Shown here: positions 1-4,936 of the stretch, one piece after another
How positions within the stretch are numbered: the first letter of the stretch is position 1
Layout: each line of letters starts with the position of its first letter
Source: Acidobacteria bacterium AH-259-G07
GTDB lineage: Bacteria; Acidobacteriota; UBA6911; RPQK01; JADFOI01
DNA length: 5,858 nucleotides
Assembly (NCBI GenBank): GCA_027717925.1
Contig: JALLON010000172.1
Coordinates: forward strand, 1 to 5,858
Direction of reading: 5' to 3'
Notes under the pieces: model-generated
Seen by the model: only the letters and a program-made list of their open reading frames with translations
Told to the model about the DNA's origin: nothing
The model's database searches: none
Position numbers and translations under genes: made by a program

Positions 1-1192
1 GCGCCGGGATAATGCCTTCCAACTCGCTCAGGATTTGAAAGGTTTCCAGGGCTTCAGTGTCGCTGACGGAAGTGTACTCGACCCGCCCGATGTCGCGAAG
101 ATAGGCATGTTCAGGACCGACGGAGGGATAGTCCAGTCCAGCAGAAATGCTGTGGGTGGTCGAGATCTGTCCCAGCTCATCCTGCAGGACGTAACTGAAA
201 GTCCCGTGTAAAACTCCTGGTTTGCCTCCTTCAAAACGAGCCGCATGCTGGCCTAGTTCCTTCCCCTTTCCGCCCGCCTCCACGCCGACCATCCGCACCG
301 ATTCATCATTCAAGAACTCGTAAAAAAGGCCGATGGAATTGCTGCCGCCACCCACGCAGGCTATAAGGTAATCGGGCAGCCGCTCTTCAAGCTCTTGAAT
401 TTGCCAGCGAGCTTCTCGACCAATGATGGATTGAAAGTCGCGGACCATGGTGGGATAGGGATGGGGCCCCAGGACGGATCCAAGAAGATAATGAGTGTTT
501 TCAACGTTGGTGACCCAGTCTCTCATGGCTTCATTGATGGCGTCCTTGAGCGTGCAACTTCCGGCATCCACCGGTGTGACCTTGGCTCCCAGAAGTTCCA
601 TACGGAATACATTCGGTGCCTGCCGGCGCATGTCTTCGACGCCCATATAGATTTCGCACTCCAGATCCAGTAAGGCACAGACGGTAGCCGCAGCTACCCC
701 ATGCTGCCCGGCCCCCGTCTCTGCGATAATCCGGCTCTTTCCCATCCGACGAGCCAATAAGGCCTGTCCCAGAGCATTGTTGATCTTATGGGCCCCGGTG
801 TGACAGAGGTCTTCTCGTTTCAGATAAACCTTTAAACCCGCACGCTCGGAGAAGCGCTTCGCATAGAAAAGCGGCGTGGGACGTCCCGCATAGCTCCGCA
901 GCAATTCTTCAAACTCCCGTTCAAACTCCGGATCCTCACGAGCTTCCAGATAGACCCTATTCAGCTCTTCCAAGGGAGACATGAGCGTCTCAGGGACGAA
1001 CATTCCCCCGTATTCGCCAAAGTGGCTGTCTGAGCTTTTGAGCTCTGAGTTTTGAGTTCTGAGTTTTGAGTTCTGAGTTTTGAGTTTCAAGTTTTGAGTT
1101 TTGAGTTTTGAGCTGTTGAGCTGTTGAGCTGTTGAGCCCTTGAGCTTTTGAGCTCTTGAGTCTTGAGTTTCGAGCTTTCGTTTTTTGGTCAC
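1..1192 (-). CDS. trpB: Tryptophan synthase beta chain (3' end cut by window edge; repeat-encoded N-terminal extension)
   Basis: PLP enzyme joining indole (from the TrpA subunit) and L-serine to make L-tryptophan in the cytoplasmic TrpA2B2 complex. The frame reads HFGEYGGMFVPETL, then GRPTPLFYAKR, LKREDLCHTGAHKINNALGQ (HKIN lysine forms the Schiff base; residue 136 from the GTG), AETGAGQHG with the catalytic-type Glu, and CVGGGSNSIG, the PLP-phosphate loop. About 340 family residues are seen; I estimate some 50 C-terminal residues lie beyond the left edge. No ATG precedes HFGEYGG; the first one (1001-1003) is inside the conserved block. The frame is open upstream to a TAG at 1298-1300. I chose the in-frame GTG at 1190-1192, preceded by purine-rich AAAGAAAGAG; an in-frame TTG at 1088-1090 is an alternative. 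Residues 1-56 are then encoded by tandem repeats. Identity is very secure; the start is uncertain. Confidence 0.95.
   Translation of the reverse strand, partial: MTKKRKLETQDSRAQKLKGSTAQQLNSSKLKTQNLKLKTQNSKLRTQNSELKSSDSHFGEYGGMFVPETLMSPLEELNRVYLEAREDPEFEREFEELLRSYAGRPTPLFYAKRFSERAGLKVYLKREDLCHTGAHKINNALGQALLARRMGKSRIIAETGAGQHGVAAATVCALLDLECEIYMGVEDMRRQAPNVFRMELLGAKVTPVDAGSCTLKDAINEAMRDWVTNVENTHYLLGSVLGPHPYPTMVRDFQSIIGREARWQIQELEERLPDYLIACVGGGSNSIGLFYEFLNDESVRMVGVEAGGKGKELGQHAARFEGGKPGVLHGTFSYVLQDELGQISTTHSISAGLDYPSVGPEHAYLRDIGRVEYTSVSDTEALETFQILSELEGIIPA
1028..1174. repeat. Degenerate 7/8-bp tandem array, inside the extended trpB frame
   Basis: On the plus strand, units of TTTTGAG, TTCTGAG and TTTCAAG (7 bp) give way to CTGTTGAG repeated three times, CCCTTGAG, CTTTTGAG and CTCTTGAG (8 bp), then TCTTGAG and TTTCGAG. 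About 19 units share the terminal GAG. On the coding strand they read as CTCAAAA/CTCAGAA/CTCAACAG. In the trpB frame no stop occurs, although this composition has few stops in any frame; one unit (1086-1092) would give TGA in another frame. Confidence 0.9.
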
Positions 1193-1313
1193 TGTCGCTC
1201 TTTCTTTGCCAAAGGTCTGTGGTCTGTGGTCTGTTGTTCTGTCAGCTGTCAGTTGTGTCGTCAGCCGGTCAGCGGGCCTCTCTATTGCTCCATTGTTCTA
1301 TTGCTCTATTGCT
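1193..1313. other. trpF-trpB intergenic region, repeat-filled
   Basis: The gap between the trpF stop and the likely trpB GTG holds three exact GGTCTGT heptamers (1214-1234), a degenerate tail with TGTTCTGT, CAGCTGT and CAGTTGT, and the octamer array ending near 1321. A stretch near 1241-1257 closely resembles 2922-2938 in the trpD-trpC gap. No promoter or terminator is convincing. On the coding strand AAAGAAAGAG sits just before the GTG at 1192 and is the only candidate ribosome-binding sequence. Confidence 0.7.
1214..1234. repeat. GGTCTGT x3 heptamer array
   Basis: Three perfect consecutive copies of GGTCTGT occupy 1214-1220, 1221-1227 and 1228-1234, followed by degenerate units TGTTCTGT, CAGCTGT and CAGTTGT up to about 1256. 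The 7-bp period is that of the other arrays in this operon, but the unit sequence differs. Confidence 0.85.
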
Positions 1314-1321
1314 CTATTGCT
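1282..1321. repeat. CTATTGCT octamer array (5 units) containing the trpF stop codon
   Basis: Five 8-bp units run CTATTGCT, CCATTGTT, then CTATTGCT three times. On the coding strand each CTATTGCT unit supplies a TAG. Because 8 is not a multiple of 3, the TAGs starting at 1316, 1308 and 1300 fall in three different frames. The first ends trpF and the third closes the upstream extension of the trpB frame. Confidence 0.9.
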
Positions 1322-2048
1322 CTCGGCGCGTAGCGCCGGGTCCCGCCGCTCCCCTTACATTCTCTACGAAACGCTTCAACTTCGTCGCATCCTTTACACC
1401 CGGTGAGCGTTCAACGCCTGAACAGACGTCCACACCGGCAGGGTGCAGCAGCTCAATGGCTTCAGCAACATTTTCAGCTGTCAGGCCCCCTGACAGAATG
1501 AACGGTCTTCTAAGTTTAGCAACTTCTCCCCAGTCGGCTTTCTTTCCCGTGCCCCAGGAGATGTCGATCAGGATCTCATGGTTGGGGAAGCGGGATACGC
1601 TCGTAGGCGAGGTAGCGATGAAGATTCGCTTATCCATATCGGGAATTTCCGAGGCGGATTGCAGCCCATGTAATTGAAAGGCACCGAAGGGGGAAGGGGA
1701 ATTGGTAGGGGCGAGCCGTCGGCTCTGTAGGGGCGGCCCGGTGGGCCGCCCGAACCGTGGTCTGGCGCCAAACGTTCGGTTCAGGCAAGCCGACGGCTCG
1801 CCCCTACCAATTTCTCCACCCCGTACCACCATGACGGCCACCGTCAGGACATGATTGGGAAGGTCTTGGGTAATTTTCTCCGCCTTTACGGGATCAATAT
1901 AGCGGGGGCTTTTGGGGTAGAAGTTGAAGCCAAGCGCGTTGGCCCCGGAATCGATGGAGCGGAAAGCATCGTCGAGATTGGTAATGCCGCAGACCTTGAT
2001 CAGGAACGTTTCGGCCCGCGAAAGACGCGAATTTTGACGAAATGACAT
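1314..2048 (-). CDS. trpF: Phosphoribosylanthranilate isomerase with in-frame palindrome-encoded insert
   Basis: Catalyses the Amadori rearrangement of phosphoribosylanthranilate to CdRP in the cytoplasm, feeding TrpC. A (beta/alpha)8 barrel of 244 residues against about 200-210 in the family. Seen: IKVCGIT with the catalytic Cys at residue 20, ALGFNFYPKSPRYI (38-51), AFQLHG (123-128), LIDISWGTGK carrying the catalytic Asp, PFILSGGL, and GVDVCSGVERSPGVKD for phosphate binding. Residues about 76-120 between VAVMV and FGAFQLHG are encoded by a palindromic element and replace the helix usually found after strand 3. The last dozen residues (after FVENVR) come from another repeat/hairpin, and the TAG lies in an octamer array. 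The ATG at 2046-2048 is 3 bp after the trpC stop, with GGTGA in the trpC end as probable ribosome-binding site, suggesting coupled translation. An intact frame and catalytic residues favour a working enzyme, but loss of a barrel helix leaves doubt. Confidence 0.95.
   Translation of the reverse strand: MSFRQNSRLSRAETFLIKVCGITNLDDAFRSIDSGANALGFNFYPKSPRYIDPVKAEKITQDLPNHVLTVAVMVVRGGEIGRGEPSACLNRTFGARPRFGRPTGPPLQSRRLAPTNSPSPFGAFQLHGLQSASEIPDMDKRIFIATSPTSVSRFPNHEILIDISWGTGKKADWGEVAKLRRPFILSGGLTAENVAEAIELLHPAGVDVCSGVERSPGVKDATKLKRFVENVRGAAGPGATRREQ
1324..1338. repeat. Short perfect hairpin CGGCGC-GTA-GCGCCG in the trpF 3' end
   Basis: A 6-bp perfect stem with a GTA loop lies next to TCCCGCCGCTCCC (1341-1353), a 13-mer that recurs exactly at 4062-4074. 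Both parts are within the trpF frame and encode its atypical GAAGPGATRREQ tail. No T-run follows on the coding strand, so it is not a convincing intrinsic terminator. Confidence 0.75.
1690..1822. repeat. Palindromic (REP/MITE-like) element inserted in frame in trpF
   Basis: A perfect 25-bp inverted repeat pairs 1700-1724 with 1788-1812 (core TAGGGGCGAGCCGTCGGCT). Imperfect pairing extends outward to 1690 and 1822. Inside are a second perfect hairpin (GGGCGGCCC 1731-1739 with GGGCCGCCC 1743-1751), a GAACCG/CGGTTC pair (1752-1757 and 1777-1782) and the palindrome TGGCGCCA at 1763-1770. The core is shared with the hairpin at 4018-4044. The perfect part covers TrpF residues 79-117. No transposase is encoded, so any mobility would depend on an enzyme elsewhere. 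Confidence 0.88.
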
Positions 2049-2051
2049 GGG

Positions 2052-2831
2052 TTATTTTTCACCTTTCAGCTGCCGCAGCTTTTTACCGGGGTCCGGGGAA
2101 TCCATAAGTGTCGAACCAATTAAGAATGCACTGAAACCGGCGTCTTGAAGTTCAGCGATTTGCGCGTGCTCGTTGATTCCCGACTCCGAGACCAAAATGT
2201 AGTTCTCCTCTCCCTCCATCCTCTTTGCAACGTCAAAGGAGGTATCGATGTCAACCTCAAAGGTACGCAGATTGCGATTGTTGACGCCAATGATGCGGGC
2301 ATTATTTCGCATCGCCCTCTCCAACTCAAACGGATCGTGCACCTCAACCAGGGCATCCAGCTGAAAATCCCGTCCATAGGAGATCAGACTGCAAAGTTCC
2401 TCTCCAGACAAACAGGAAACAATCAGCAAATAGGCCGAGGCGCCTTTGATCCGGGCTTCGGCGATTTGATACCGATCCACAATGAAATCCTTTCGAAGAA
2501 GCGGTAATTCCGGCAGCTCCTTGTGGATCTCCTCTAAAAACTGCAAATCTCCAGCAAAGTAGTTCTTCTCGGTTAGCACTGACAGGGCCACAGCCCCGCT
2601 TTCCGAGTAAACCTTGGCCAGATCGCCGGGGGGCAATTGGCAGGCAAAAGAACCATGGCTGGGGCTTTTGTATTTGATCTCAGCAATGATGTTAATGCCG
2701 GCCTGGGTGATGGCTGCGTTGAAAGATGGAGGGGACAGGTCGGGAACCTGGCGAAGGAGGTCGTCGAGGGGGAGCTGTCGTTTCGTATCCATCAGCTCCC
2801 GTTTTTTAAAAGCGACAATTTCTGCAAGCAT
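2052..2831 (-). CDS. trpC: Indole-3-glycerol phosphate synthase
   Basis: Closes the indole ring: CdRP to indole-3-glycerol phosphate with loss of CO2 and water, supplying TrpA/TrpB. Its 259 residues match the usual monofunctional length, so it is not fused to TrpF. A (beta/alpha)8 barrel whose active-site residues are all visible: Glu51 and Lys53 in IIAEIKYKSPS, Lys114 in LLRKDFIVD, Glu163 in LVEVHD, Asn184 in IGVNNRNL, Ser215/Glu216 in VSESGI and the Gly-Ser phosphate site in FLIGSTLM (237-243). The N-terminus MLAEIVAFKKRELM is typical for the family and supports the ATG at 2829-2831. No standard Shine-Dalgarno precedes it; the nearest GGA is in CCTGGAAC, part of a heptamer array, 10 bases upstream. 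trpF follows after 3 bp. Nothing is missing or broken. Confidence 0.98.
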   Translation of the reverse strand: MLAEIVAFKKRELMDTKRQLPLDDLLRQVPDLSPPSFNAAITQAGINIIAEIKYKSPSHGSFACQLPPGDLAKVYSESGAVALSVLTEKNYFAGDLQFLEEIHKELPELPLLRKDFIVDRYQIAEARIKGASAYLLIVSCLSGEELCSLISYGRDFQLDALVEVHDPFELERAMRNNARIIGVNNRNLRTFEVDIDTSFDVAKRMEGEENYILVSESGINEHAQIAELQDAGFSAFLIGSTLMDSPDPGKKLRQLKGEK

Positions 2832-2839
2832 GGCTATTC

Positions 2840-2963
2840 GTTCCAGGTTTCAGGTTCTGAATTCTGAATTCTGAATTCTGGATTCTGAATTCTGGATTCT
2901 GGCTCCTGGCTCCTTTTCATTGTCAGCTGCCAGTTCTCAAGCGGTAAACCTGAAACCTGGAAC
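2840..2963. repeat. 17-bp perfect inverted repeat spanning the trpD-trpC gap
   Basis: GTTCCAGGTTTCAGGTT at 2840-2856 is the exact reverse complement of 2947-2963. The arms belong to the two heptamer arrays and enclose about 90 bases. The trpD-trpC transcript could fold this way, placing a stem just upstream of the trpC start codon. Confidence 0.85.
2841..2917. repeat. TTCCAGG/TTCTGAA heptamer array (11 units)
   Basis: Consecutive 7-bp units on the plus strand: TTCCAGG, TTTCAGG, TTCTGAA three times, TTCTGGA, TTCTGAA, TTCTGGA, TTCTGGC, TCCTGGC, and a decayed TCCTTTT. The period never slips. It begins 9 bp upstream of the trpC start codon. Confidence 0.92.
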
Positions 2964-2985
2964 CTGGAACCTGGAATCTGAAACC
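2947..2985. repeat. AACCTGG heptamer array, opposite orientation
   Basis: Units AACCTGA, AACCTGG three times, AATCTGA and a partial AACC follow with strict 7-bp period and stop one base short of the trpD stop codon (2987-2989). This is the same family as GTTCCAG/GTTTCAG at 4859-4921, reversed. Confidence 0.92.
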
Positions 2986-2986
2986 T

Positions 2987-3994
2987 TCAACCCCCACAGG
3001 CCTCAACAAGTTGAGACAGTTTATCGAGAGCAGCGCCGGAATCGAGGGATTCCTCCGCCTTTTTAATGACTTCGTTGAATTCTCCTTCCGCCGCCACATG
3101 CAAAGCTGCGGCAGCGTTGAGAACCACCACGTCTCGAGCGGTGCCTTTGCTATGGCCCTCCAGGACACTGCGGATGAGCTTCGCGTTCTCCTCCGGTGTC
3201 CCACCTGGGAATTGCGAGGCGGGACTCACCTCAAAGCCAAAATCTTTTGGATTCAGATCGAAGCTTTCCACTGTTCGATCCTTGACATCGGAGACGCGCA
3301 CCCGAGATCCGATGGAAAGCTCGTCCAGACCATCGTAACTGTGAACGACCCAGGCTCTTCGACAGCCCAAAGCTGACAGAGCGTATGCCAACTTCTCCGT
3401 CAGATCAGGAGAATAGACACCGATGATTTGGTAGGGTGCCGAAGCCGGATTGGTCAGGGGACCCAGGAGGTTGAAAATAGTTCTGTGACCCAGCTCGCGC
3501 CGGATTTGAGCCACTCTTTTCATGGCCGGATGAAAGATTGGGGCAAACATGAAGGCCAGACCAATTTCATTCAAGGAACGTTCCGCCACTTCCGGCGGAT
3601 TTTCAATCCGCACTCCCAAGGCCTCCAGGACGTCCGCACTGCCGCAGCGCGAGGTCATGGCCCGGTTGCCGTGTTTGGCAACAGGAACACCGGCACCGGC
3701 AATGACGAAGGCTGCCGCGGTCGAGATGTTAAAGGTGTCGGCACCCCCTCCGGTACCTGCGGTATCAATCAGCTTGGATTGATTGGCCCGAACATGGACA
3801 GCCTGCCGACGCATGACGCGGGCAAAGCCGGCGATTTCCCCTGAGCTTTCCCCTTTGATGGCGAGCGCCGTCAGAAAGGAAGCCATGGCGCTGTCGGGAG
3901 TCTCCTCAGAGAGAATCAACTCCAGCGACTCTTCTGCTTCGGTCTCGCTTAAGCCGTGGCCTTCGATGAGTTTTCTGGTAAATTCCTGCAACAT
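2987..3994 (-). CDS. trpD: Anthranilate phosphoribosyltransferase
   Basis: Transfers the phosphoribosyl group of PRPP to anthranilate, giving phosphoribosylanthranilate for TrpF; cytoplasmic, normally a dimer. The 335 residues fit the family length. An alpha-helical N-terminal part is followed by the PRPP-binding DTAGTGGGADTFNIST (77-92), KHGNRAMTSRCGSADVLEALG (107-127), RRELGHRTIFNLLGPLTNP (165-183) and the metal-binding DGLDE (221-225). It is a stand-alone protein, not fused to TrpG. The frame is open 53 codons further up to 4153, but that stretch is repeat DNA; MLQEFTRKLIEGHGLSETEA looks like the true N-terminus, so the ATG at 3992-3994 is taken. The best upstream element is the GGA of CCTGGAACC, a heptamer remnant 9 bases before the ATG. 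All recognised motifs are intact. Confidence 0.98.
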   Translation of the reverse strand: MLQEFTRKLIEGHGLSETEAEESLELILSEETPDSAMASFLTALAIKGESSGEIAGFARVMRRQAVHVRANQSKLIDTAGTGGGADTFNISTAAAFVIAGAGVPVAKHGNRAMTSRCGSADVLEALGVRIENPPEVAERSLNEIGLAFMFAPIFHPAMKRVAQIRRELGHRTIFNLLGPLTNPASAPYQIIGVYSPDLTEKLAYALSALGCRRAWVVHSYDGLDELSIGSRVRVSDVKDRTVESFDLNPKDFGFEVSPASQFPGGTPEENAKLIRSVLEGHSKGTARDVVVLNAAAALHVAAEGEFNEVIKKAEESLDSGAALDKLSQLVEACGG

Positions 3995-4017
3995 GTTCGA
4001 GGTTCCAGGTTTCGCGA

Positions 4018-4044
4018 TAGGGGCAAGCCACCGGCTCGCCCCTA
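4018..4044. repeat. TAGGGGC...GCCCCTA hairpin
   Basis: A 7-bp stem (4018-4024 with 4038-4044) continues after one mismatch as AGCC/GGCT (4026-4029 with 4033-4036) with loop ACC. Its sequence is a close relative of the arms of the palindrome inside trpF, showing a dispersed family present at least twice in this window. Confidence 0.85.
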
Positions 4045-4065
4045 CTCGGTTTGTTCGAGTTTCCC

Positions 4066-4280
4066 GCCGCTCCCTTATACGAGGCTGTCGCAAAAGTTGA
4101 ATCATGGCGAAGTGCACAGAGCCGCGACCGTCAGGGAGCGGTAAGGAATCCAACAGGAACTGCTGTAAGTATTTGATTCTAAAAATGTTTTTCTTCCTGC
4201 TTCTCCTTCACAGTCGCGGCTCTGTTTTGTGGGTGTGCTACGATGCGGACTTTCGCGACAGCCTCTTATACGGTCGCAGC
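4066..4280. mobile_element. MITE-like element with 32-bp imperfect terminal inverted repeats
   Basis: 4066-4097 and 4249-4280 are inverted repeats matching at 26 of 32 positions, with GAGGCTGTCGC as the best core. Nested inside, ACAGAGCCGCGAC (4116-4128) pairs perfectly with 4213-4225. Between them lies CCGCGACCGTCAGGGAGCGG (4122-4141), a motif I recall as dispersed in Acidobacteriota genomes. No transposase frame of credible length is present, and I see no certain target-site duplication. It could instead be a compound REP-type structural repeat. Confidence 0.6.
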
Positions 4281-4853
4281 TCACTCCTGTAGCTCTAGAA
4301 AATTCTCCAAAATCCTCTTTCCCTCCCGCGTCATGACCGATTCGGGATGAAATTGCACTCCAAACAGATCATGTTCTCGATGCCGCAAGCCCATAATCAG
4401 ACCGTCGTCCGTCCAGGCGTTCACGATCAGACAGTCGGGCAGATCATCGCGGCGTACTATAAGAGAATGATATCGGGTCGCCTCAAAGGGGCTTGAAAGG
4501 CCTGAGAGAACCGAGTCACTCTCATGGTAAACCAAAGAAGTCTTCCCGTGCATGAGCTGCGGCGCCTGGACCACCTTTCCTCCGAAGGCCTCGCCGATGG
4601 CCTGATGACCCAGACAAACTCCTAAAATGGGGATTTGCTCGGCGAAATTTCGAATGGCAGCAATCGAGATTCCGGCATCACGCGGTACGCCGGGTCCCGG
4701 AGAGATGACGATGCGCTCAGGGTTGATCCGCTGAATGTCCGCAAGGGTGATCGCGTCATTTCGATAGACCTCTATCTCACACCCTAACTCACCGAGATAC
4801 TGGACGAGGTTGTAGGTGAAACTGTCGTAGTTGTCTAGTACTAAAACGTTCAT
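4281..4853 (-). CDS. trpG: Anthranilate synthase component II (glutamine amidotransferase)
   Basis: Class I glutamine amidotransferase that hydrolyses glutamine and passes ammonia to TrpE for anthranilate synthesis; cytoplasmic heteromer with TrpE. From the ATG at 4851-4853 it has 190 residues, the usual size. Seen: MNVLVLDNYDSFTYNLVQYL, the oxyanion-loop SPGPGVP, the nucleophile Cys80 in LGVCLGHQAIGEAFGG, RYHSL (127-131), and the His169/Glu171 pair in FGVQFHPESV. A GTG four codons upstream (4863-4865) is possible and has GGGA 9 bases before it, but family N-termini match the ATG better. The same subunit often serves aminodeoxychorismate synthase (PabA); its position next to trpE supports the Trp role without excluding shared use. 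The stop codon directly touches the inverted-repeat element. Confidence 0.97.
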   Translation of the reverse strand: MNVLVLDNYDSFTYNLVQYLGELGCEIEVYRNDAITLADIQRINPERIVISPGPGVPRDAGISIAAIRNFAEQIPILGVCLGHQAIGEAFGGKVVQAPQLMHGKTSLVYHESDSVLSGLSSPFEATRYHSLIVRRDDLPDCLIVNAWTDDGLIMGLRHREHDLFGVQFHPESVMTREGKRILENFLELQE

Positions 4854-4858
4854 GTTTG

Positions 4859-4921
4859 GTTTCACGTTCCAAGTTCCCGGTTTCAGGTTCCAGGTTCCAA
4901 GTTCCAGGTTTCAGGTTGAAG
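4859..4921. repeat. GTTCCAG/GTTTCAG heptamer array (9 units) at the trpG start
   Basis: Nine 7-bp units run without slippage: GTTTCAC, GTTCCAA, GTTCCCG, GTTTCAG, GTTCCAG, GTTCCAA, GTTCCAG, GTTTCAG, GTTGAAG. The first begins 5 bp upstream of the trpG ATG and contains the alternative GTG start on the coding strand. Confidence 0.93.
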
Positions 4922-4936
4922 CTTTAGCAATTCCCT

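Larger units (their letters stand above)
2832..2986. other. trpD-trpC intergenic region, two opposed heptamer arrays
   Basis: The whole 155-bp gap is repeat or repeat-like: a TTCCAGG/TTCTGAA array next to trpC, a spacer with GTCAGCTGCCAGTTCTC, and an AACCTGG/AACCTGA array abutting the trpD stop. The two arrays are in inverse orientation and pair over 17 perfect bases. No promoter, start codon context or T-tract terminator is convincing. Confidence 0.75.
3995..4280. other. trpG-trpD intergenic region with palindromic elements
   Basis: This 286-bp gap, the longest in the operon, contains from the trpD side: a two-unit heptamer remnant (4001-4014), the TAGGGGC hairpin (4018-4044), and a long inverted-repeat element (4066-4280) whose right end touches the trpG stop codon. 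Short frames across it, including one giving LPDGRGSV, are repeat translations. I see no promoter for trpD and no T-tract terminator. Confidence 0.75.

Noticed and set aside
1..246. Minus-strand frame of 72 codons at the left edge
   Set aside because: It is out of frame with trpB, whose conserved protein sequence covers the same DNA.
1028..1174. CRISPR array
   Set aside because: Units are 7-8 bp with no spacers; the structure is a simple tandem array.
1156..1677. Plus-strand frame of 173 codons
   Set aside because: It lies opposite trpF and through the repeat arrays, shows no recognisable domain, and its hydrophobic start is translated repeat.
1314..2048. trpF as a pseudogene
   Set aside because: The palindrome keeps the frame and all catalytic motifs on both sides are intact; function is uncertain but there is no disabling mutation.
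3995..4153. 53-codon upstream extension of trpD containing LPDGRGSV
   Set aside because: It translates the inverted-repeat element and the TAGGGGC hairpin; the trpD family N-terminus fits MLQEFTRKL from the ATG at 3992-3994.
4066..4280. Intrinsic terminator or trp attenuator after trpG
   Set aside because: The stems are widely spaced, no T-run follows on the coding strand, and there is no leader peptide rich in Trp codons.
4859..4921. Operator palindromes for a Trp repressor in the heptamer arrays
   Set aside because: The units are direct repeats, and no dyad resembling a TrpR operator is visible.
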